A stretch of DNA of 64,000 nt. Origin: an uncultured Lachnospiraceae bacterium. GTDB taxonomy: Bacteria > Bacillota > Clostridia > Lachnospirales > Lachnospiraceae. The notes under the pieces were generated by a model. That model was not told where the DNA came from. It worked only from the letters and a program-made list of their open reading frames with translations, and ran no database searches. How positions within the stretch are numbered: the first letter of the stretch is position 1; the number at the start of each line of letters is the position of its first letter. The position numbers were made by a program, and so were the translations under genes. Of the stretch, positions 26,951-35,149 are shown one piece after another. The stretch lies in contig CAMXIK010000007.1 in NCBI GenBank assembly GCA_947243855.1, positions 62,001 to 126,000 on the forward strand, read 5' to 3'.

Positions 26951-27766
26951 TCAATCCACTCTGCCTTTTACCGTCTCCAAATCCTCGTCCTTCTTGACCA
27001 CCACCCCGATAAAGGGAAGCTCCTCTTTCAGTCTGTCCGTAGGAATACCGCCGATCTGCAAGGCGTTCACCCAGTCGATCAACTCCGAAGTGCTTGGTTT
27101 TTTGCGAATATCCTTGATGGAGCGTATCCAATAGAACACCTCCATAGCGTCCTTAAGCAACTTTTCTTCCACGTCGGGATAATGGGTTCTCACAATCTCC
27201 TCCATCAGCGCCTGATCTGGGAAATCGATATAGTGAAAAATGCATCTGCGAAGGAACGCATCCGGCAGCTCCTTCTCCGCGTTGGATGTAATGATCACAA
27301 TCGGTCTGTGCTTCGCCTTGACCGTCCGCTTCGTCTCATGGATATAAAATTCCATCTGGTCAAGCTCCCAGAGAAGGTCGTTTGGAAACTCCAAATCCGC
27401 CTTATCAATCTCGTCGATCAACAGAATCACCTGCTCGTCGGACTCAAAGGCCTCTCCCAGCTTACCAAGCTTGATATAGTGGGCAATATCATCCACACCC
27501 TCCTCGCCAAACTGACCATCGTACAGTCTCTGGATCGTATCGTACATGTATAAGCCGTCCTGCGCTTTCGTGGTAGACTTGATATTCCAGATAATCAGCT
27601 TCTTTCCAAGGGACGCCGCCACCGCCTGCGCTAACATCGTCTTTCCCGTACCCGGCTCCCCCTTTACCAATAGAGGTTTCTGCAAGGCAATCGCCACATT
27701 CACGCTGGCCAAAAGCTGTTCGGAAGCCACATAATCAGCCGTGCTGTTAAATTTCGTATTCGCCAT
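26951..27766 (-). CDS. MoxR-family AAA+ ATPase
   Basis: ATPase of 271 aa that probably remodels or inserts cofactors into a target with its VWA partner. Walker A is VKGEPGTGKTMLAQA, Walker B ILLIDEIDKAD, sensor 1 PIVIITSNAEKELPDAF, and the arginine finger region DAFLRRCIFHYI; a C-terminal helical lid follows. ATG at 27766 has AAGGAA upstream; a TTG six codons earlier is less likely. It starts a two-gene unit with the VWA gene; a -10 TATAAT lies upstream at about 27855 but its -35 is poor. Confidence 0.9.
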   Translation of the reverse strand: MANTKFNSTADYVASEQLLASVNVAIALQKPLLVKGEPGTGKTMLAQAVAASLGKKLIIWNIKSTTKAQDGLYMYDTIQRLYDGQFGEEGVDDIAHYIKLGKLGEAFESDEQVILLIDEIDKADLEFPNDLLWELDQMEFYIHETKRTVKAKHRPIVIITSNAEKELPDAFLRRCIFHYIDFPDQALMEEIVRTHYPDVEEKLLKDAMEVFYWIRSIKDIRKKPSTSELIDWVNALQIGGIPTDRLKEELPFIGVVVKKDEDLETVKGRVD

Positions 27767-27841
27767 ATTCGTTTCCTTTCTCAAACCCGTCCTCTCTATT
27801 TCGGACGGACGGTTTCCGCCCTATTCGAAAGATTTCGGTTA

Positions 27842-27870
27842 TTGCATGCATTATAAATTTATGTTACGAT
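27842..27870 (+). promoter_or_regulatory. Possible promoter of metF
   Basis: -35-like TTGCAT, 17-base spacer, -10-like TACGAT. No S-box (SAM) riboswitch is visible in the 84-base leader, so metF is not under the usual Firmicutes methionine control here. Confidence 0.35.
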
Positions 27871-27953
27871 ATCTCAGATATAAAAGCAAGTGATTCTTAC
27901 GGCTTATTACCACCGCAGCCAACAAACAGATACATACAGAAAGGATAAGGACC

Positions 27954-28802
27954 ATGGCAGAAGAAACCAAAAAGACCAGCCTCTCTTTCGAGGTGTTTCC
28001 TCCGAAAAAGGAAGAAGAATTTGATAACATATTTGATTTTTTGAGAGAAGCCGCAAAGCTTCATCCCGATTTTATTAGCTGCACCTACGGCGCGGGCGGC
28101 TCCCGTGCGGGGAAAACCATCGAGATCGCCTCCTTTATTCAAAGAGAGCTTGGCATCGACGCCATTGCCCACATAACCTGCGTGGGCTTCACCAAGGAAG
28201 ACCTTGCGAAAAACTGTGAAGCTCTGGAAGCTGCAGGGGTCAACCATGTGCTGGCGCTTCGCGGCGACAGACCCCAGCATATGACGGACGAGCAGTTTAA
28301 CAGCCGGGAATTCTTCTATGCCACCGATCTGGTGCGTCACTTAAAGGCCCATACCAGCTTACAGATCTCCGGCGCCTGCTACCCTGAGAAACACTTTGAA
28401 GCCCCCAGTTTTGAGGAAGATTTAAAACATTTAAAAGAAAAAGTAGATGCAGGCGTTACCTCTCTGGTGACCCAGATGTTTTTCGATAACATGTGTTTTT
28501 ATCGTTTTATGGAAAAGGTGCGCGGTATGGGAATCAACGTCCCCATCCACGCCGGAATCATGCCGATCACCACGGCCAAGCAGCTTGGCACTACCGTGTC
28601 CCTCTCCGGCTCCTCCGTTCCCAAGGAACTGGCAGACCTGATCGCTGCCTATGGGGAAAACAAAGAGGATATGCGCAAAGCCGGAATCGATTATGCAGTG
28701 CGTCAGATTCTGGACCTGAAAAAGAACGGTGTGAACGGGATTCATATTTACTCCATGAATAAATTAAAAACGACAACGGAAATCTGCCAAATGATTTCCT
28801 GA
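27954..28802 (+). CDS. metF: 5,10-Methylenetetrahydrofolate reductase
   Basis: FAD-dependent TIM-barrel enzyme (282 aa) making 5-methyltetrahydrofolate for methionine synthesis or the methyl branch of the Wood-Ljungdahl pathway. Seen: SFEVFPPKKEEEF with the catalytic Glu, FISCTYGAGGS, HVLALRGDRP and the FAD-contact region SGACYPEKH. AAGGA lies upstream of the ATG. It is a lone plus-strand gene. metV, the zinc-binding partner found in acetogens, is not adjacent, so a methionine role is more likely (inference). Confidence 0.94.
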   Translation: MAEETKKTSLSFEVFPPKKEEEFDNIFDFLREAAKLHPDFISCTYGAGGSRAGKTIEIASFIQRELGIDAIAHITCVGFTKEDLAKNCEALEAAGVNHVLALRGDRPQHMTDEQFNSREFFYATDLVRHLKAHTSLQISGACYPEKHFEAPSFEEDLKHLKEKVDAGVTSLVTQMFFDNMCFYRFMEKVRGMGINVPIHAGIMPITTAKQLGTTVSLSGSSVPKELADLIAAYGENKEDMRKAGIDYAVRQILDLKKNGVNGIHIYSMNKLKTTTEICQMIS

Positions 28803-28817
28803 TTGAAACGTAACGCC

Positions 28818-28857
28818 AAAACAGCGGCCCGCATCAACAAGCCGCTGTTTTTCTTTT
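28818..28857. terminator. Terminator between metF and the aldo/keto reductase gene
   Basis: 11-bp perfect stem AAAACAGCGGC / GCCGCTGTTTT (28818-28828 with 28841-28851) with TTTTCTTTT on the plus strand and TTTT on the minus, serving two converging genes. Confidence 0.88.
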
Positions 28858-28865
28858 GGTACATC

Positions 28866-29987
28866 CTATGCCAGAAGTTCTCTCTTTACTTTCTCCAAGC
28901 TATCCCTGATCTGAATATGCTGCGGACATGCCTCCTCACATTTTCCGCATTTGATACAGGCGTCGGCGGATTTCTTTCCATGGCCGCCCACAAGCCATCC
29001 TTCCTGATGCCTTGCCATGGCGGCATCGCTGTACAACGTTAGATAATTCATGGCCGTGAAGGAGCCGGAAATACCGATGTTCATCGGACATACCTTTGCG
29101 CAGTAATTACAGGAGGTGCAGGGGATGAGCGGAATCTTTTTCAGCTCCTCCTGCGCCTTTGCAAGCGTCTCCTTCTGCTCTGCCGTAAGCCCCGTAAACT
29201 CTTTCATATACGACAGATTGTCCTTCATCTGCGCCACCGTGCTCATGCCGGAGAGTACCGTGATTACGCCCTCCAAATCCGCCGCGAAACGTACTGCCCA
29301 AGACGCCACCGAATTTTCCGGCTCCGCCTCCTTCATGATCTTTTCCACGGAAGACGGCGGAGTCGCCAGCATTCCGCCCTTAACCGGCTCCATAATCACG
29401 ACCGGTTTCCCATACTTTCTCGCCACTTCATAGCAGCGCCTTGACTGTACCGCCGGATTCTCCCAATCTGCATAATTAATCTGTAACTGCACAAATTCCA
29501 TCTCCGGGTGCGCCTGCAGGATCGCCTCTAATTCTTCCGGCGTTGAATGGAAAGAAAACCCAACATGCTTTACCAAGCCCTCTTTCTTTTTCGAAAGCAC
29601 CCAATTCCACATGTCAAACTCATCAAAATACCGCGATCTGCCCTCACCCAGATTATGAAGCAGATAAAAATCAAAATATCCCGCCCCTGTCTGCTTTAAA
29701 GACGCGTCAAACTGCGCATAGGCTTCCTCTTTGGTGTTACAGTTGATCCACGCCGCATTTTTAGTGGCAAGCTGATAACGCTCTCTCGGATAACGCTCCA
29801 CCAGCGCCTGCCTGATCGCATCTTCGCTCCCTGCATAAGCCCACGCGGTATCAAAATAGGTAAAGCCGGCCTCCATAAAGAGATCTACCATTTCCTTTAC
29901 CTGCTCCACATCGATTACGCCGTCCTTCTGTGGCAGACGCATCAGTCCAAATCCAAGTTTTCTGATTTCTTCGCCAAGATAACCCAT
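28866..29987 (-). CDS. Aldo/keto reductase with C-terminal 4Fe-4S domain
   Basis: Protein of 373 aa. An aldo/keto reductase TIM-barrel (about 1-270) shows FGLMRLPQKDG, the catalytic Asp/Tyr in TYFDTAWAYAGSE, and YLLHNLGEG. A ferredoxin-like domain follows with CTSCNYCAKVCP and CIKCGKCEEACP, enough ligands for two [4Fe-4S] clusters. Substrate unknown; the clusters imply electron exchange with ferredoxin as well as NAD(P)H. ATG at 29987 has GGAGAGAGG upstream. The promoter is of MerR type with a 19-base spacer, and a MerR gene lies nearby at 31505, so it is probably an inducible stress or detoxification enzyme. Confidence 0.9.
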   Translation of the reverse strand: MGYLGEEIRKLGFGLMRLPQKDGVIDVEQVKEMVDLFMEAGFTYFDTAWAYAGSEDAIRQALVERYPRERYQLATKNAAWINCNTKEEAYAQFDASLKQTGAGYFDFYLLHNLGEGRSRYFDEFDMWNWVLSKKKEGLVKHVGFSFHSTPEELEAILQAHPEMEFVQLQINYADWENPAVQSRRCYEVARKYGKPVVIMEPVKGGMLATPPSSVEKIMKEAEPENSVASWAVRFAADLEGVITVLSGMSTVAQMKDNLSYMKEFTGLTAEQKETLAKAQEELKKIPLIPCTSCNYCAKVCPMNIGISGSFTAMNYLTLYSDAAMARHQEGWLVGGHGKKSADACIKCGKCEEACPQHIQIRDSLEKVKRELLA

Positions 29988-30010
29988 AATCCTCTCTCCT
30001 CTTTTCCGTG

Positions 30011-30039
30011 TTGTCAAAATTGGTTTCCTGTATTATGAT
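30011..30039 (+). promoter_or_regulatory. Promoter of the SNF transporter-merR unit
   Basis: -35 TTGTCA (30011-30016), 17-base spacer, -10 TATGAT (30034-30039). Transcription would run rightward straight across the MerR dyad at 30051-30067, so a bound regulator could limit its own synthesis. Confidence 0.6.
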
Positions 30040-30040
30040 A

Positions 30041-30071
30041 ATTGTACTGGCTTCGTGTAACTCGAAGTCAA
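30041..30071 (-). promoter_or_regulatory. MerR-type promoter with dyad operator, reading the aldo/keto reductase gene
   Basis: On the minus strand: -35 TTGACT (30071-30066), a 19-base spacer, and -10 TACAAT (30046-30041). Across the spacer lies a 17-bp near-perfect dyad, CTTCGAGTTACACGAAG (30067-30051), overlapping the end of the -35. A 19-base spacer with an operator inside it is the hallmark of promoters activated by MerR-family proteins, which untwist the DNA. Confidence 0.75.
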
Positions 30072-30120
30072 TATCTACTTTATAAAATTTCCATAAATAA
30101 CCTAGCGGGAGGCATGACAA

Positions 30121-31479
30121 ATGGAACGGGAAAAATTCGGTTCACGGATGGGCTTTATTCTATTATCGGCGGGGTGTGCCATCGGCATCGGCAATGTGTG
30201 GCGGTTTCCATACATTGCAGGCATGTACGGCGGCGGCATGTTTGTGCTGTTTTATCTGTTCTTTCTGGCCGCTATGGGCATCCCGGTGATGACCATGGAA
30301 TTTGCCGTAGGACGCGCCAGCAGAAAAAGTATCATCAAAAGCTTCTCAGAACTGGAAAAACCCGGTCAAAAATGGCATCTGCACGGCTATCTTGGCATGG
30401 CGGGTAATTATCTGCTGATGATGTTCTACACCACTGTGGCAGGCTGGATGCTGTACTATTTCTATCTGATGCTGACTGGAAAATTTACGGGAAAAGACAA
30501 AACTCAGGTCTCCGGCATGTTTCAGGAAATGCTGGGAAATCCGACAGTTCTGACAACGGTCATGGTCATCATTGTGGCAGCGGGAATCCTGATCTGCTCT
30601 CTTGGCTTACAAAAAGGAGTGGAACGGATTACCAAGGTAATGATGACGCTGCTCCTTGTGATTATTGTGGTATTGGCTGTGCGCGGTATGACACTGCCCG
30701 GCGGCGCAGAAGGGTTAAAATTCTATCTTTTACCTGATGTACAGAGAATGCGGGACGTAGGCATTCTTGAAACCATAACAGCCGCTATGAATCAGGCATT
30801 CTTTACCTTAAGTCTGGGAATCGGCGCTATGGCCATATTCGGAAGCTATATTGATAAGAGCCGGACTCTTCTGGGCGAATCAGTGAATATCGCTATTTTA
30901 GATACTTTTGTGGCTTTCGTATCGGGACTGATCATTTTTCCGACCTGTTTTTCCTTTGACATCAGCCCGGATATGGGGCCTAGCCTGATCTTTATTACGC
31001 TGCCAAATATTTTTAACCATATGGCTGGCGGCCGGGTGTGGGGAACCCTGTTTTTCGTATTTATGACATTTGCGGCCTTCTCTACCATTCTGGCCGTATT
31101 TGAAAATATTATTTCCTGCGGCATGGATCTATTCCACTGGAACCGGAAAAAATCCAGTCTCGTCAATTTGTTTGCGCTCATTGCGCTTTCGCTTCCCTGC
31201 GTGTTTGGCTACAATATCTGGTCCGCATTCCAGCCGCTTGGGGACGGGAGCACAATCCTTGATTTGGAGGACTTTCTGGTCAGCAATGTCATCCTGCCAG
31301 TCGGCTCCCTCATCTATCTGCTGTTCTGCGTGACAAAATACGGGTGGGGATTTGAAAAATACCTGAAAGAAGCCAATACCGGAGAAGGCATAAAAATACC
31401 GGCCGGTATCCGCATCTATGTCACCTTTATCCTGCCGATACTGCTCATTTTTCTGATCCTAAAAGGCTGGATGCAATGA
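30121..31479 (+). CDS. Sodium-dependent transporter, SNF/NSS family
   Basis: Polytopic membrane protein (452 aa, about 11-12 spans) of the neurotransmitter:sodium symporter family (LeuT fold), moving an amino acid or related compound with sodium. Seen: GFILLSAGCAIGIGNVWRFP, the unwound span 1 with the Na/substrate site, GGGMFVLFYLFF, and FFTLSLGIGAMAIFGSY for span 6. Substrate unknown. GGGAGG lies upstream of the ATG. It shares a transcript with merR, whose start lies 25 bases after this stop. Confidence 0.92.
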   Translation: MEREKFGSRMGFILLSAGCAIGIGNVWRFPYIAGMYGGGMFVLFYLFFLAAMGIPVMTMEFAVGRASRKSIIKSFSELEKPGQKWHLHGYLGMAGNYLLMMFYTTVAGWMLYYFYLMLTGKFTGKDKTQVSGMFQEMLGNPTVLTTVMVIIVAAGILICSLGLQKGVERITKVMMTLLLVIIVVLAVRGMTLPGGAEGLKFYLLPDVQRMRDVGILETITAAMNQAFFTLSLGIGAMAIFGSYIDKSRTLLGESVNIAILDTFVAFVSGLIIFPTCFSFDISPDMGPSLIFITLPNIFNHMAGGRVWGTLFFVFMTFAAFSTILAVFENIISCGMDLFHWNRKKSSLVNLFALIALSLPCVFGYNIWSAFQPLGDGSTILDLEDFLVSNVILPVGSLIYLLFCVTKYGWGFEKYLKEANTGEGIKIPAGIRIYVTFILPILLIFLILKGWMQ

Positions 31480-31504
31480 GATGAAACGTAAAAGGAGGAT
31501 TCTG

Positions 31505-31909
31505 ATGACTTACACTGTAAAAGAATTTGCAGACATGTTCCACACCACGGAACACACCATCCGCTACTACACGGATATCAACCTTCTGCCCTGTAAAAGG
31601 GATAACGGAAACCACCGCGTTTTTGACGAGACTGCTGTCAACTGGATGAAAGGCATTACTTGCCTGAAAAACTGCGGCATGCCCGTGAAAGAAATCAAAA
31701 GATACTGCGATTTGTGCCAGTTGGAGGAGTCCGCCGAGAACCTTCTGGCCAGATACCATATTATCGCCGCACAGCAGAAAGAAGCGCATAAAAAAGTGGC
31801 GGAGGCCATCGCCACCGCCGAATATATGGATCATAAGCTAAAACACTATGAAGAAATTCTGGAAGGACGTATCCCGGATGACACCAATCCGGCTAATTGG
31901 ACCGCTTAG
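31505..31909 (+). CDS. MerR-family transcriptional regulator
   Basis: DNA-binding regulator of 134 aa. The N-terminal winged helix starts YTVKEFADMFHTTEHTIRYYTDINLLPC, the typical MerR recognition region; a dimerising coiled coil follows (about 80-125). The short C-terminus has no clear Cys metal site, placing it with the aldehyde/stress-responsive MerR proteins rather than metal sensors. ATG at 31505 is set by AAGGAGG eight bases upstream. It likely acts on the 19-base-spacer promoter at 30041-30071 that drives the aldo/keto reductase. Its stop lies one base from the gpsA stop on the other strand. Confidence 0.9.
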   Translation: MTYTVKEFADMFHTTEHTIRYYTDINLLPCKRDNGNHRVFDETAVNWMKGITCLKNCGMPVKEIKRYCDLCQLEESAENLLARYHIIAAQQKEAHKKVAEAIATAEYMDHKLKHYEEILEGRIPDDTNPANWTA

Positions 31910-31910
31910 A

Positions 31911-32927
31911 TCAGTTTTCCTCCCACGGAATCAGCGGATTCTCGATCTTCTTATCCCGCAGCATGAGGTTTTTTACCGCCTCGTCCACCGGCATACCGTC
32001 AAACAATACCGCGTTCACCTGTTCGATAATGGGAAGCTGTACCTGATATTTCTCCGCAAGCCCCATGGCCGCCTTAGCGGAATACACGCCTTCCACTACC
32101 ATCTTTACCTCGTCCATGGCCTGTTCCATGGTATAGCCTTTGCCGATCAGGATACCGGCCCGGCGGTTTCTCGAATGCATGGACGCGCAGGTCACAATCA
32201 GGTCACCAATGCCGGTTAATCCGCTGAAAGTTTCAATTCTACCGCCCATGGCAAGTCCAAGCCTTGCGATCTCCGCAATTCCTCTGGTGATCAGCGCCGC
32301 CTTCGTGTTGTCGCCGTAACCGAGGCCGTCGGCAATTCCGGCCGCCAGCGCCACCACATTTTTCAGGGCCGCGCCCAATTCTACGCCGAGCACGTCTGGC
32401 GTAATATAGACGCGGAACACTTCGTTCATAAAAATATTCTGCAAATATTCGGCTGTTGATTTCTTCGACGCCGCCACCACAATGGTCGTCGGTATGCCTC
32501 TGCCCACCTCCTCCGCATGGGAGGGACCGGAAAGCACCGCCACCTCAGCCTGCGGTATCTCTTCCTCAATGATCTGGGAGAGCGTCATCAGCGTCTTCTC
32601 TTCGATTCCTTTGGCCACATCGACAATAATCTGCCCCTCCTTTACGAAGGGCTGCATCGCATGAGAGGTACTTCTGGTATAGGGAGAGGGCACCGCCAGC
32701 ACCAACACATCCCTGTCCTTCACAGCCGCCTCCAAATCCGACGTAAATACCATATCCTCCGGAAGTTTGACGCCGGGCAGCTTATCCTTGTGTTCATGCT
32801 CCCTTTGCAGCATTGTAATCTCTGACTCCACAATCGACCAGACCGTAATCTTATGCCCATTTTTGTGGAGAAGCACCGCCAACGCCGTGCCCCAGCTTCC
32901 CGCGCCTATGATACTGATATCAGCCAT
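31911..32927 (-). CDS. gpsA: Glycerol-3-phosphate dehydrogenase [NAD(P)+]
   Basis: Makes sn-glycerol-3-phosphate from dihydroxyacetone phosphate for phospholipids. It has 338 aa with a Rossmann GAGSWGTALA at residues 8-17, VLSGPSHAEEVGRG, the catalytic Lys in ALKNVVALAAGIADGLG, and NTKAALITRGIAEIARLG. GAGGAGG precedes the ATG; the first eight bases overlap the end of plsY, so the two are translationally coupled and together supply and use glycerol-3-phosphate. Confidence 0.97.
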   Translation of the reverse strand: MADISIIGAGSWGTALAVLLHKNGHKITVWSIVESEITMLQREHEHKDKLPGVKLPEDMVFTSDLEAAVKDRDVLVLAVPSPYTRSTSHAMQPFVKEGQIIVDVAKGIEEKTLMTLSQIIEEEIPQAEVAVLSGPSHAEEVGRGIPTTIVVAASKKSTAEYLQNIFMNEVFRVYITPDVLGVELGAALKNVVALAAGIADGLGYGDNTKAALITRGIAEIARLGLAMGGRIETFSGLTGIGDLIVTCASMHSRNRRAGILIGKGYTMEQAMDEVKMVVEGVYSAKAAMGLAEKYQVQLPIIEQVNAVLFDGMPVDEAVKNLMLRDKKIENPLIPWEEN

Positions 32928-33597
32928 TTGATACGCCTCCTCTTTCCTCTGGCTCCTCGCTTTTATGCGTCAGATACGTCTTCCGCTCCGTACCGCTCAG
33001 CAGTCTCTTAATATTCTCCCTATGTTTCCAGTAAGCCATAACCGTCAACAGCCCCGCGATTACATACATCTCAATCAAAAGCGGCTGCGTCATGCCAAAT
33101 ATCCCCATCTGTCCTAAAATCACCAGTTCCAGTAAAAATCCAGCATATACCAGAAGCGATCCCAGCGACACGTAATGCGTGATGAAGAATGCACCGAAAA
33201 ACAGAATAATTCCCATGGGAATCAGATACGGATGAAACGACAAAATCAATCCAGCCGTGGCCGCAATTCCCTTTCCCCCTTTGAATTTCAGATAAAAAGG
33301 GAAATTATGGCCGATGATTGCCCCCGCCGCCGCATACATCTTCAAAAGATAAACCATGTCCGGATGAGACGAATCAAAGATAACAGCCGTAATCACAACT
33401 GCCAGAATACACTTCATGATATCTCCCACAAGCACAAGAAGCCCTGCTTTCGTTCCAAACACCCGAAGCGTGTTTGTCGTTCCCGCATTGCCGCTCCCGT
33501 AGTTTCTGATATCGACGCCGTGCAGTCTTCCATATAGATAGGCTGTCTGAAAAAGACCAAACACATAACCGATGACCAAACAAATAATGCGTTCCAC
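32920..33597 (-). CDS. plsY: Glycerol-3-phosphate acyltransferase PlsY
   Basis: Membrane enzyme (225 aa) that transfers an acyl group from acyl-phosphate (made by PlsX) to glycerol-3-phosphate, the first step of phospholipid synthesis. Seen: five or so membrane spans, the motif GSGNAGTTNTLRVFG, and KGGKGIAATAG, both family signatures. The C-terminal tail of about 25 residues is hydrophilic. The start is GTG at 33597, two bases after the der stop with AAGGA upstream. It forms a unit der-plsY-gpsA. Confidence 0.95.
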   Translation of the reverse strand: MERIICLVIGYVFGLFQTAYLYGRLHGVDIRNYGSGNAGTTNTLRVFGTKAGLLVLVGDIMKCILAVVITAVIFDSSHPDMVYLLKMYAAAGAIIGHNFPFYLKFKGGKGIAATAGLILSFHPYLIPMGIILFFGAFFITHYVSLGSLLVYAGFLLELVILGQMGIFGMTQPLLIEMYVIAGLLTVMAYWKHRENIKRLLSGTERKTYLTHKSEEPEERGGVSNG

Positions 33598-33599
33598 GT

Positions 33600-34937
33600 T
33601 TACTTACTTTCCTTTCTCTCTCTCACAAAAAATTTTAACGGCGTTCCTACAAACCCGAAAGTATCGCGAATCTGATTTTCTAAATACCGCAAATAGGAAA
33701 AGTGCATCAGTTCCTTATCGTTTACAAAAATCACGAACGTGGGCGGCTTCACGGCCACCTGTGTCGTATAGTAAATTCGCAGCCTCTTTCCCTTATCAGA
33801 GGGCGGCTGCTGCAGCGCCACCGCTTCCGTCACGATCTCGTTTAAGACGCCCGTAGCCACACGCATGGAATGGTTTTCATTCACTGCATCGATCACATCA
33901 TAAAGCTTCATCAGCCGCTGTCCGCTCACCGCCGAGATAAACATGATTTCCGCGTAGGACATGAAAGATAACACCTGTCTTATTTTCTGCGTATACTCTT
34001 TCACCGTCTGGTTGTCCTTCTCGATGGCGTCCCACTTATTCACCGCGATAATAACGGCCTTTCCCCTGTCATGGGCAATACCGGCAATTTTCGCATCCTG
34101 CTCCGTCACACCCTCCACAGCGTCGATCAAAAGCACGGCGATATCCGCCCTCTCCACCGCCGACACCGTACGGATAATCATATACCGTTCCAGTTCTTCT
34201 TTTATTTTATTCTTCCGTCTCAGTCCCGCCGTATCAATGAACACATATTCTTTGCCGTTATGCGTAATTTCCGTATCCACGGCGTCCCTCGTAGTGCCCG
34301 CAATATCCGAAACGATCAGGCGGTTTTCCCCGATGAGCCGGTTGATCACGGAAGATTTTCCTACATTGGGCTTGCCCACAATGGCCACCTTAATGCGTTC
34401 ATCCTCTTCCTCTACCCCTTCGTCCTTGTCAAAGTGGGAAATCACCTCGTCCAGAAATTCCCCGAAGCCAAGACGGTTAGCCGCAGATATAGGAAAAGGC
34501 TCCCCGATGCCCAAATTATAAAACTCATAAACATCGGCCATGTATTTTTTAAAGTCGTCCACCTTATTGACCGCCAAAACCACCGGCTTTTGCGATCTTC
34601 TGAGCATATCAGCCACTTTCGAATCCGCATCCTGCAGTCCCTGCTTGACGTCCACCAGAAAAATAATCACATCCGCGGTATCCATCGCAATCTGCGCCTG
34701 CTCGCGCATCTGGGAAAGAATGATATCTTTGCTCTCCGGCTCGATACCGCCGGTATCGATCAGTGTAAAATTCCGGTCAGTCCACGACACATCCGCATAT
34801 ATCCGGTCTCTGGTAATACCGGGCGTATCTTTTACAATCGCTATATTCTGTCCAGCCAGAGCGTTAAACAGGGTGGATTTTCCTACATTCGGCCTTCCCA
34901 CCACCGCCACGATCGGCTTGGTATTTTTTTTACTCAT
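33600..34937 (-). CDS. der: Ribosome assembly GTPase Der (EngA)
   Basis: Double-GTPase needed for 50S subunit maturation. It has 445 aa. First G domain: GRPNVGKSTLFNAL, DTPGITRD, NKVD; second: GKPNVGKSSVINRL, DTAGLRRK, NKWD; then a C-terminal KH-like domain (about 350-445). An acidic linker EGVEEEDER joins the two G domains. AAGGAAGG precedes the ATG. It is the first gene of der-plsY-gpsA, with its own promoter facing away from prs. Confidence 0.97.
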   Translation of the reverse strand: MSKKNTKPIVAVVGRPNVGKSTLFNALAGQNIAIVKDTPGITRDRIYADVSWTDRNFTLIDTGGIEPESKDIILSQMREQAQIAMDTADVIIFLVDVKQGLQDADSKVADMLRRSQKPVVLAVNKVDDFKKYMADVYEFYNLGIGEPFPISAANRLGFGEFLDEVISHFDKDEGVEEEDERIKVAIVGKPNVGKSSVINRLIGENRLIVSDIAGTTRDAVDTEITHNGKEYVFIDTAGLRRKNKIKEELERYMIIRTVSAVERADIAVLLIDAVEGVTEQDAKIAGIAHDRGKAVIIAVNKWDAIEKDNQTVKEYTQKIRQVLSFMSYAEIMFISAVSGQRLMKLYDVIDAVNENHSMRVATGVLNEIVTEAVALQQPPSDKGKRLRIYYTTQVAVKPPTFVIFVNDKELMHFSYLRYLENQIRDTFGFVGTPLKFFVRERKESK

Positions 34938-34979
34938 CGTCCTTCCTTCCTGCCGTACCCAAAAATCATATACCGCTTG

Positions 34980-35008
34980 ATTTTACAACATCTTGCCCTG
35001 CTTGTAAA
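34980..35008 (-). promoter_or_regulatory. Promoter of der-plsY-gpsA
   Basis: -35 TTTACA (35008-35003), 17-base spacer, -10 TAAAAT (34985-34980), five of six matches each, 43 bases before the der ATG. Confidence 0.65.
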
Positions 35009-35050
35009 GCAAAACGAGCTTTTATTTTAGGAAATATAGGCCGAATCCGC

Positions 35051-35081
35051 TTGACATGTTACCCTTGTAATGATATATAAT
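35051..35081 (+). promoter_or_regulatory. Promoter of prs
   Basis: Perfect -35 TTGACA (35051-35056); -10 is TATATA (35074-35079, spacer 17) overlapping TATAAT (35076-35081, spacer 19). It is divergent from the der promoter 42 bases away. Confidence 0.65.
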
Positions 35082-35149
35082 TTTTGTAGTGGGACATCCG
35101 CACAAAAAAGAAAAACCGTGCCAAGATGCACGTTGCAATTGGAGAAAAA

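Noticed and set aside
27771..27953. Search for an S-box or other riboswitch before metF
   Set aside because: The leader is short, lacks the conserved S-box blocks, and shows only a small hairpin near 27785 that belongs to the divergent moxR side.
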